A stretch of DNA of 64,000 nt from PKWO01 sp036384915 (GTDB taxonomy: Bacteria > Pseudomonadota > Gammaproteobacteria > Burkholderiales > Burkholderiaceae_D): NCBI GenBank assembly GCA_036384915.1, contig DASVLJ010000062.1:1-64000 (forward strand), in the 5' to 3' direction. A program made the position numbers and the translations under genes. Numbering within the stretch: the stretch's first letter is position 1; each line of letters opens with the position of its first letter. A model generated the notes under the pieces. It made no database searches, had not been told where the DNA came from, and was given only the letters and a program-made list of their open reading frames with translations. Shown one piece after another: positions 34,263 through 40,774 of this stretch.

Positions 34263-35375
34263 TTATCTCTGTCCCATCGGCGTATCGCCGAACAAATCCT
34301 TGAGCCCGCGCGGTTGCGAACGCCAGTATTGCGGCGGCACCTTGACTTGCGCGCCCAGCTTGGCCGCCGCATGCCAAGGCCAGTGCGGGTCGTACAGCAT
34401 GCCGCGCGCCAGCGCCACCATGTCGGCCTGGCCGGCTTGCAGGATGGCTTCGGCATGCTCCGCTTCGGTGATCAAGCCGACCGCGATCACGGGGACCTTG
34501 ACCGCATGGCGGATGCGTTCGGCGAACGGCACCTGGTAGCCCGGTTCCAGGGTGATTTTTTGCTGTGGCGAGACGCCGCCTGAAGAGACATGGATGAAGG
34601 CGCAGCCGCGCTTTTCCAGTTCCTGGGCATAGATCACGCTTTGTTCCACGTCCCAGCCGCCCTCGACCCAGTCCGAGGCCGACAGGCGCACGCCGAGCGG
34701 CTTGTGCGCCGGATACGCTGCACGCATTGCTTCGAACACTTCGAGCGGGAAACGCATGCGGTTTTCCAGCGAACCGCCATATTCGTCTTCGCGCCGGTTT
34801 GCCAGGGGCGAGAGAAATTCATGCAACAGGTAGCCGTGCGCGGAATGGACTTCGATCGCGTCGATGCCGATGCGATGCGCACGCAGGGCGGCGTCGGCAA
34901 AGGCTTGCCGTATGCGTACCAGGCCGGACGCGTCGAGCGCTTGCGGCGGTGCTTCATGGGCGTTATGCGGCACCGCTGAAGGTGCCCAGGTTTGCCAGCC
35001 ACCTTGTTCGGGCGGGATCAATTGCCCGCCTTCCCAGGGGATATGGCTCGAAGCCTTGCGCCCCGCATGCGCGAGCTGGATTGCAAACGGCATGTCGGAA
35101 TAGGCGCGTATTTTGCGCAGCACCTCGCTCAGAGCGTGTTCGTTCGCGTCGGAATACAATCCAAGATCGCCGGGTGAAATGCGGCCGTCCGCTTCGACGG
35201 CGGTGGCTTCGATGAACAGGATGCCGGCGCCCGACAGTGCCAGGCTGCCGAGATGGATCTGATGCCAGTCGCTGGCACTGCCGTCCTTGGCCGAGTATTG
35301 GCACATCGGCGCGATGGCAATCCGGTTGGCCAAATTCAGCAGGCCCAGCGAGACAGGTGAGAATAATTTGCTCAT
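34263..35375 (-). CDS. NADH:flavin oxidoreductase, old yellow enzyme (YqjM class)
   Basis: The product has 370 residues. NRIAIAPMCQYSAKDG (FMN-binding start), IEVHSAHGYLLHEFLSPLANRREDEYGGSLENRMRF and the C-terminal ALARGMLYDPHWPWHAA place it in the YqjM/NamA class, which reduces activated C=C bonds or nitro groups with NAD(P)H. It is divergent from a MarR-family gene, with two palindromic operators in the shared region, so it is probably induced by an electrophile or aromatic ligand. Confidence 0.88.
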   Translation of the reverse strand: MSKLFSPVSLGLLNLANRIAIAPMCQYSAKDGSASDWHQIHLGSLALSGAGILFIEATAVEADGRISPGDLGLYSDANEHALSEVLRKIRAYSDMPFAIQLAHAGRKASSHIPWEGGQLIPPEQGGWQTWAPSAVPHNAHEAPPQALDASGLVRIRQAFADAALRAHRIGIDAIEVHSAHGYLLHEFLSPLANRREDEYGGSLENRMRFPLEVFEAMRAAYPAHKPLGVRLSASDWVEGGWDVEQSVIYAQELEKRGCAFIHVSSGGVSPQQKITLEPGYQVPFAERIRHAVKVPVIAVGLITEAEHAEAILQAGQADMVALARGMLYDPHWPWHAAAKLGAQVKVPPQYWRSQPRGLKDLFGDTPMGQR

Positions 35376-35451
35376 GATAGATGCCTTAAAAATCGAGGAA
35401 CCATGCTATCAGGGACAGCAAAATCTTGCTGGAAGGATAAATTTTTCGAGC

Positions 35452-35498
35452 TTGACATATAGTTCTAGTTGGAACTAAACTGGTTCCGGTTAGAACCA
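35452..35498 (+). promoter_or_regulatory. Promoter with two tandem MarR-type operators
   Basis: TTGACA (35452-35457) and TAAACT (35476-35481) form a candidate plus-strand promoter with 18-base spacing. It is overlapped by TAGTTC-N6-GAACTA (35460-35477) and followed by TGGTTC-N6-GAACCA (35481-35498). The two palindromes have the same design and their centres are 21 bp apart, two helical turns. They lie between the divergent oxidoreductase and marR genes and are the obvious sites for the encoded regulator. Confidence 0.75.
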
Positions 35499-35535
35499 GT
35501 TGGCTTTTCTTTATCGTTTATTGGACTTGTAGTTG

Positions 35536-35982
35536 ATGGCTGCAAAACCGCCGTTTTTCGCTGTCGTGCGTAATCTTGTCCGTTGCTATCAGGCTTTCGA
35601 GATGTTTTCGGCAGCCCATATCCGCGAACTCGATCTCACACCATCGCAATTCGACATCATCGCCACCTTGGGCAATACCAAGGGCATGACGTCGAAATGC
35701 CTTGGTGAAAAGACCTTGATCACCAAGGGGACGCTGACCGGGGTGGTCGACCGCTTGATCGCCAAAGGCTTGGTGCGGCGCGTGCAGTGCGAATACGATG
35801 GGCGCAGCCAGATCGTCCAATTGACGCCGGAAGGGGAAGCCGTGTTCGACAAGGTGTTTCCGGCACATGGCGAGTACATGAGCCAGGCCTTTGTCGGCTT
35901 CACGGAAGACGATTATGCGCAAACCGAAGACGTCCTGTGCCGCTTGCACCGGGCCTTTGCGGAGCGCATAAAGAAATCATGA
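35536..35982 (+). CDS. MarR family transcriptional regulator
   Basis: The product has 148 residues with a winged helix: LTPSQFDIIATLGNTKGMTSKCLGEKTLITKGTLTGVVDRLIAKGLVRRVQCEYDGRSQIVQLTPEG. The DxR-containing wing (YDGRSQ) is typical of MarR proteins, which bind as dimers and are released by small phenolic or oxidising ligands. ATG 35536 was chosen over an adjoining TTG. It probably represses itself and the divergent oxidoreductase gene. Confidence 0.88.
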   Translation: MAAKPPFFAVVRNLVRCYQAFEMFSAAHIRELDLTPSQFDIIATLGNTKGMTSKCLGEKTLITKGTLTGVVDRLIAKGLVRRVQCEYDGRSQIVQLTPEGEAVFDKVFPAHGEYMSQAFVGFTEDDYAQTEDVLCRLHRAFAERIKKS

Positions 35983-36090
35983 TGCGGAAACCGTGACGCT
36001 GGGGACCAGCATGTTTGAACGGCCGGATATTTTATCGGCCAAGGTAGTTTGATTGAATCGCAAAGACCTCTATTTCAATAGGAATCCGAC

Positions 36091-36657
36091 ATGAAAAAAT
36101 TCATCGCCCTCGCTCTGGCAGCATCGTTCTCCACCGCAGCCCTCGCTGCTCCCGAGACCTTCAACATCGACCCCAGCCACACGCTGCCGCGTTTCGAATA
36201 CAACCACATGGGCTTTTCCGAGCAGTTGAGCCGTTTCGACAAGGTCAGCGGCACCGTAACGCTGGACCGCGCCGCCAAGACCGGCTCGGTCGACGTGACG
36301 ATCGACGCCAAGTCGGTCGATACCGGTTCGTCGCAATTCAACGAGCACATCCAGGGCAAGGATTTCCTGAACACGGCCGAATTCCCGACCATCACCTACA
36401 AGTCGACCGCCATCAAGTTCAATGGTGACGCCGTCGCGTCGGTCGAAGGCAACCTGACCGTCAAGGGCGTGACCAAGCCCGTGACCCTGACCGTGCAATC
36501 GTTCAAGTGCATGCCGCACCCGATGCTGAAGAAGGAAGCTTGCGGTGCCACGGCGACGGCGACGATCAAGCGCTCCGACTTTGGCGCCGGCATGTATGCG
36601 CCGCTGGTTGGCGATGAAGTCACCCTGACTCTGCCGATCGAAGCGATCAAGTCCTAA
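36091..36657 (+). CDS. yceI: YceI family periplasmic polyisoprenoid-binding protein
   Basis: The product has 188 residues with a Sec signal peptide (ending ALAAPE) and a lipocalin-like YceI barrel: FNIDPSHTLPRFEYNHMGFS, DARSV-like DAKSVDTGSSQFNEHIQGKDFLNTAEFPTI and KGVTKPVTL. Family members bind isoprenoid chains in the periplasm. AGGAATCC precedes the ATG. Its stop codon touches a 120-bp inverted-repeat element. Confidence 0.9.
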   Translation: MKKFIALALAASFSTAALAAPETFNIDPSHTLPRFEYNHMGFSEQLSRFDKVSGTVTLDRAAKTGSVDVTIDAKSVDTGSSQFNEHIQGKDFLNTAEFPTITYKSTAIKFNGDAVASVEGNLTVKGVTKPVTLTVQSFKCMPHPMLKKEACGATATATIKRSDFGAGMYAPLVGDEVTLTLPIEAIKS

Positions 36658-36776
36658 CAACGCTGAATAAGCTACTGCGCGGGCCGATTTCGCGTCTGTG
36701 ATGCTCGCCGTACCTCGCGTACGGCTGCGCTTCTCGACGCAAACTCGGCCCGCTCGCTACGCTTCTTCAGCGTTGT
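36657..36776. repeat. 120-bp imperfect palindrome (MITE-like) after yceI
   Basis: The ends ACAACGCTGAA and TTCAGCGTTGT are exact inverted copies, and the arms pair along most of their length (GCGGGCCGA with TCGGCCCGC) to a central CCGTAC-CTCGC-GTACGG. It begins at the last base of the yceI stop. The shape is that of a non-autonomous mobile element or large REP-like hairpin. No target duplication is obvious. Confidence 0.7.
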
Positions 36777-36798
36777 CGGTAGCCAGGGCGCTGAATGC

Positions 36799-36836
36799 AA
36801 AAAAGCCGCTTGTCGCTTTGCGACGCGCGGCTTTTT
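36799..36836. terminator. Bidirectional terminator between yceI and pfp
   Basis: AGCCGC-TT-GTCGC-TTT-GCGAC-GC-GCGGCT with A5 on the left and T5 on the right, between convergent genes. Confidence 0.85.
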
Positions 36837-36873
36837 CTTTGGTGCCCGACCAAGGACGGCAGGACGGCTTGCT

Positions 36874-38127
36874 TTACAGCTTGAATGCAGGCAGCTTCTT
36901 CGGCACCGCCACGTTCTTCAGCGTCACATATTTCGGCAAGCCGTTGACGTACTTCGGATAATCCTCACCCTGGATCAGCGGCGTCAGGTAGCGCTTGCAC
37001 TTCTCGGTGATGCCGTAGCCATCCTTGGTGATGAAGGAAGCCGGCATGAACTTCTCGACATTGGCCACATCCTTCAAGTTGGCCACGCCGATCTTGTATT
37101 TGTAGGGTGAATCGGATATGCGGTCGATGGTCGGCATCACGGCATTCTTGCCCTTCAAGGCCAATTGCACCGCAGCCTGGCCCAGTTTGTAGGCTTGGTC
37201 GACGTCGGTCTTTGAGGCGATATGGCGCGCGGCGCGTTGCAGATAGTCGGCCACGGCCCAGTGGAACTTGTGGCCCAATGCATCCTTGATCATGTTGGCC
37301 ACCACGGGGGCGGCGCCGCCGAGTTGCGCGTGGCCGAAGGCGTCGCGCGTGCCCTGTTCGGCGAGGAACTTGCCGTCGGGGTAGTGGCAGCCTTCCGATA
37401 CCACCACGGTGCAGTAACCGTGCTTCTTGACGTTGGCGTCGACCTTGGCGAGGAATTTCTTCTGGTCGAACGGCACTTCAGGGAACAGAATCACGACGGG
37501 AATGTCGTGATCGACCAGCAAGCCGCCGGCAGCGGCGATCCAGCCGGCGTGGCGGCCCATGACTTCGATGACGAAGATCTTGGTCGAGGTCTTGGCCATC
37601 GATTTGACGTCGAACGAGGCTTCCAGCGTCGAGACGGCGATGTACTTGGCGACCGAGCCGAAGCCGGGGCAGCAATCGGTAATGGGCAAGTCGTTGTCCA
37701 CGGTCTTGGGCACGTGGATCGCCTGCACCGGGTAGCCCAGGGTTTCGGACAATTGCGAGACCTTGAAGCAGGTGTCGGCCGAATCGCCGCCGCCGTTGTA
37801 GAAGAAATAGCCGATGTTGTGCGCCTTGAACACTTCGATCAGGCGTTCGTATTCGCGCTTGTTGGCCTCCAGGCTTTTGAGCTTGTAGCGGCAAGAGCCG
37901 AAGGCGCCCGAAGGCGTCGAGCGCAGGCCGGCGATGGCGGCGGCGCTTTCCTTGCTGGTGTCGATCAAGTCTTCGGTCAGCGCGCCGATGATGCCGTTGC
38001 GCCCGGCATAGACCTTGCCGATTTTGTCCTTGTGGGCGCGCGCGGTTTCGATCACGCCGCAGGCCGAGGCATTGATGACGGCGGTGACGCCGCCCGATTG
38101 GGCGTAAAAGGCATTCTTCTTGGGCAT
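36874..38127 (-). CDS. pfp: 6-phosphofructokinase, probably pyrophosphate-dependent
   Basis: The product has 417 residues. The motif YNGGGDSADTC has Asp at the position that is Gly in ATP-using enzymes (GGDGS), and PKTVDND has Lys where ATP enzymes have Gly (PGTIDND). Both changes are marks of PPi-dependent phosphofructokinases. It reversibly converts fructose 6-phosphate and PPi to the bisphosphate and phosphate. ATG 38127 with AAGGAG upstream gives the family N-terminus MPKKNAFYAQSGGVTAVIN. Confidence 0.85.
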   Translation of the reverse strand: MPKKNAFYAQSGGVTAVINASACGVIETARAHKDKIGKVYAGRNGIIGALTEDLIDTSKESAAAIAGLRSTPSGAFGSCRYKLKSLEANKREYERLIEVFKAHNIGYFFYNGGGDSADTCFKVSQLSETLGYPVQAIHVPKTVDNDLPITDCCPGFGSVAKYIAVSTLEASFDVKSMAKTSTKIFVIEVMGRHAGWIAAAGGLLVDHDIPVVILFPEVPFDQKKFLAKVDANVKKHGYCTVVVSEGCHYPDGKFLAEQGTRDAFGHAQLGGAAPVVANMIKDALGHKFHWAVADYLQRAARHIASKTDVDQAYKLGQAAVQLALKGKNAVMPTIDRISDSPYKYKIGVANLKDVANVEKFMPASFITKDGYGITEKCKRYLTPLIQGEDYPKYVNGLPKYVTLKNVAVPKKLPAFKL

Positions 38128-38326
38128 GCTGGCTCCTTGGCTCGATTGGGGGATTGGTCGAAACGGCGACAGCCGCGATTGTCGCATGACCCTTGCCGGA
38201 TGCGCAAAAAAGCCGCGTCTGGCATGCAAAATTCGGCTTCGCTACGGTTACTATTGGGTAATAGTCAGGTAGCGGTTGGGTAACGGAATGCAAGGAAAAG
38301 AAAATAGCGTGAAGGGAACCTGCAAC

Positions 38327-38725
38327 ATGAAAGGCTTATGGGCCGTCGGTCTGACTGCCGCACTGCTGCCGGTCGCCGCCTTGGCCGCACCGCACCTGCG
38401 CTGCGAGGTCGTTTATGCCGGTAGCAGCCACATCGTCGAAGCCGCGCCCGGCACAGACCCCTACGCCACGCAATCCGTCGATATCGACGGCCGTTTCCGC
38501 TTCAAGGCCATCATGCTGGGTAGCGGAGCGCGGCTTGATGCCGTCAAGCTGTATGCCTACTACCAGGCGCGGCGCCAGGACATCCTGATCCAGGAAGTGA
38601 AATACCTGCCGCCCTTCACCTATTTCGCCGGGCCCGACGCGTTGACGGGACGCCAGTACCTCTATGCGGGACCGCTCGAGCGCGAATTGCAATACGGTTG
38701 CACCTTGACCGACACCAAACAATGA
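38327..38725 (+). CDS. Small secreted protein of unknown function
   Basis: The product has 132 residues with a Sec signal peptide (GLWAVGLTAALLPVAALAAP). The mature part has two Cys (in RCEVVY and QYGCTL) that probably form a disulfide, and an all-beta look. AAGGGAA lies upstream of ATG 38327. Its stop overlaps the next start by four bases (ATGA), so it is coupled to the CapA-like gene. No family is recognised. Confidence 0.72.
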   Translation: MKGLWAVGLTAALLPVAALAAPHLRCEVVYAGSSHIVEAAPGTDPYATQSVDIDGRFRFKAIMLGSGARLDAVKLYAYYQARRQDILIQEVKYLPPFTYFAGPDALTGRQYLYAGPLERELQYGCTLTDTKQ

Positions 38726-39672
38726 AACGACTGCTGCTTGCCTTGACTTGCCTCTTGCCGTTCGCGGTATCGGCCGAACCGGTCAGCCTGGTATTTGCCG
38801 GCGACATCGTGCTGGTCGGCCAGCCGGGAAAATTGATCGCCGAAGGGCACGATCCGTTCCGCGATGTGGAGAATGCCTTGGGTGCAGACATCCGCGTCGC
38901 CAACCTCGAATGCGTGGTGGCGACCACGGGCTCGGCCGAAGACAAGATATTCACCTTCCGTGCCGACCCGCATACGCTGCCGCTGCTGAAACGCCATGTC
39001 GATGCGGTGTCGATCGCCAACAACCATTCCGGCGATTACGGCCGTCCGGCCTTTGCCGAAATGCTCGGTTTGCTTGACCACGCGGGCATCGCGCATTTCG
39101 GCGGCGGACACAACCTTGCCGAAGCGCATACGCCCCTGATCGTCGAGCGCAAGGGCTTGCGCATCGCGCTTTTGGGCTACAACGAATTCATGCCGCGCAG
39201 TTTTGAAGCCGATGCCGATGCGCCGGGCACGGCCTGGAGCGAAGACGAGCAAGTCGCGGCCGACATCCGCCGCGCGCGCGGCGAATACCATGCCGACCTC
39301 GTGATCCCCATCATGCACTGGGGCTGGGAAAATGAGCGCGTGGCCAATTCGCGGCAAAGGCAGCTGGCGCACTTGATGATCGATGCCGGCGCCGATGCGG
39401 TGATCGGCGGTCATCCGCACGTGACCCAGGACGTCGAATATTTTCGCGGCAAGCCCATCGTCTACAGCGTGGGCAATTTCCTGATCGACGCGCTCGACAA
39501 TGAAGCGCAGACGCATGGCTGGATCGTGAAGCTCGAACTCGACGAGAGCGGCGTCAAAGCATGGCGCACTTATGCGGTCCACCTCGATGCGGCCGGTGTG
39601 CCGCATTGGATGGCGCAGGAAAGGACGCCTTGCGGCGAAGCTGGAAAGATCGCTACCTGCAGTGCTCAGTGA
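38722..39672 (+). CDS. CapA family protein (poly-gamma-glutamate-type metallophosphatase)
   Basis: The product has 316 residues with a signal peptide (LLLALTCLLPFAVSAEP). VSLVFAGDIVL, VANLECVV, DAVSIANNHSGDYG, MHWGWENE and IGGHPHVTQDVEYFRGKPIVYSVGNFLID are motifs of the PGA_cap/CapA family, which has a calcineurin-like metal centre. CapA is part of poly-gamma-glutamate capsule export in Bacillus, but most proteobacterial members have no known role and no capsule genes are here. It is coupled to the preceding small secreted protein and overlaps the DMT gene at the 3' end. Confidence 0.85.
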   Translation: MKRLLLALTCLLPFAVSAEPVSLVFAGDIVLVGQPGKLIAEGHDPFRDVENALGADIRVANLECVVATTGSAEDKIFTFRADPHTLPLLKRHVDAVSIANNHSGDYGRPAFAEMLGLLDHAGIAHFGGGHNLAEAHTPLIVERKGLRIALLGYNEFMPRSFEADADAPGTAWSEDEQVAADIRRARGEYHADLVIPIMHWGWENERVANSRQRQLAHLMIDAGADAVIGGHPHVTQDVEYFRGKPIVYSVGNFLIDALDNEAQTHGWIVKLELDESGVKAWRTYAVHLDAAGVPHWMAQERTPCGEAGKIATCSAQ

Positions 39673-40592
39673 ATAGGCGTTGCAGCACCGCCGGCCCGGC
39701 CTGAAGGCAGGGTAGCCAGCAGCACGCCGGCCAAGGCCATGCCCAGCGCCAACAGGCGTATGCCGCTCAATTGCTCATGCAGCACCGCCACCGCCACCAC
39801 GGTGGCCGACACAGGCAGCATGACCGTGAACACGCCGGCCAGGTTGGCCGGAATCAGCTTCAAGCCCGTCATCCAGAGCCACACGGTCCAGACGCTTGCT
39901 GCCAGTGAATAGAACAGCAACAGCAGCCAGGAACCGCCCGTGACGCTGCCGAAGTCGTAATGCAGCGCGGTGTACAAGCCCATGGGCGTCATCAGGATGA
40001 AGCCCCAGAGATTGATCAGCGACGTGATGCGGCGCGGATTGAGCGCACCTGTCAGCTTCTTGCCGATCACGGCATACGAAGCTTCGCACACCACGGAACA
40101 GAACACGAGGAAGTTGCCGAGCAGCGGGTGCGCGCCTTCCTGCGCCTTCGCCGCATTGCCGTCTTGCGTGTGCGACCAGGCCAGCAGGGCAATGCCGGCC
40201 ACGGCGCAGCCGATGGCGACCCAGACGCGCGGCGCGATTTTCTCGCGCAGGAAAATCCAGCTCAGCAAGGCCACCACTGCCGGGATCGCCGCCATGATCA
40301 CGCCGGCCGATACCGCACTCGTCATGCTGACGCCGAACAGCATGCATAGCGAAAACATGAAGTTGCCGAGGAAGGATTCCAGAAACACCAGCCCGCGTGT
40401 CTGACGCGTCATCGGCAGTTCGCCCGCCGGCTTCTTGAGCCAATGGAGCATCGCCAGGCCGCCGATGCCGAAGCGTAACCAGGCCAGCAGGAACACCGGG
40501 AACACCAGGGTCAGCGGTTTCGACAGGGCAACGTAGCTGCCGACCAGCGACATGGACAGGGCGAGGCAGGCGAGGGCTAAGGGGCGGTTCAT
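39666..40592 (-). CDS. EamA/DMT family transporter
   Basis: The product has 308 residues with ten membrane helices in two EamA repeats (about residues 10-140 and 155-290). Drug/metabolite exporters of this type move amino acids or metabolites out of the cytosol; the substrate is unknown. ATG 40592 was chosen; a GTG at 40610 would add six residues. The 3' end overlaps the CapA-like gene by seven bases on the opposite strand. It is divergent from the TonB receptor. Confidence 0.82.
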   Translation of the reverse strand: MNRPLALACLALSMSLVGSYVALSKPLTLVFPVFLLAWLRFGIGGLAMLHWLKKPAGELPMTRQTRGLVFLESFLGNFMFSLCMLFGVSMTSAVSAGVIMAAIPAVVALLSWIFLREKIAPRVWVAIGCAVAGIALLAWSHTQDGNAAKAQEGAHPLLGNFLVFCSVVCEASYAVIGKKLTGALNPRRITSLINLWGFILMTPMGLYTALHYDFGSVTGGSWLLLLFYSLAASVWTVWLWMTGLKLIPANLAGVFTVMLPVSATVVAVAVLHEQLSGIRLLALGMALAGVLLATLPSGRAGGAATPIH

Positions 40593-40638
40593 GGGTGCGC
40601 GGCTCGACACAAAGGCTCAAGTATATGACAGGGATCGA

Positions 40639-40657
40639 ACATAGGTACTTTTACCTA
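40639..40657. promoter_or_regulatory. Palindromic operator upstream of the TonB receptor
   Basis: ACATAGGTACTTTTACCTA contains the inverted repeat TAGGTA-N4-TACCTA (40642-40657), 118 bases before the TonB-receptor start. A 19-base sequence with a single difference lies at 53748-53766 at the head of the ABC operon. It is the likely site of the FixJ-like regulator encoded between them. Confidence 0.7.
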
Positions 40658-40774
40658 TCCCGTTCGGTATTTCTCTGGATTGCCGGGTAGCAGGGGATGG
40701 CTGAAGATGCATCAACGTCGGTGCGGCCGCATACAAATATCCAACATAGAGAGACTGGAAAAGGGGAATTACAC

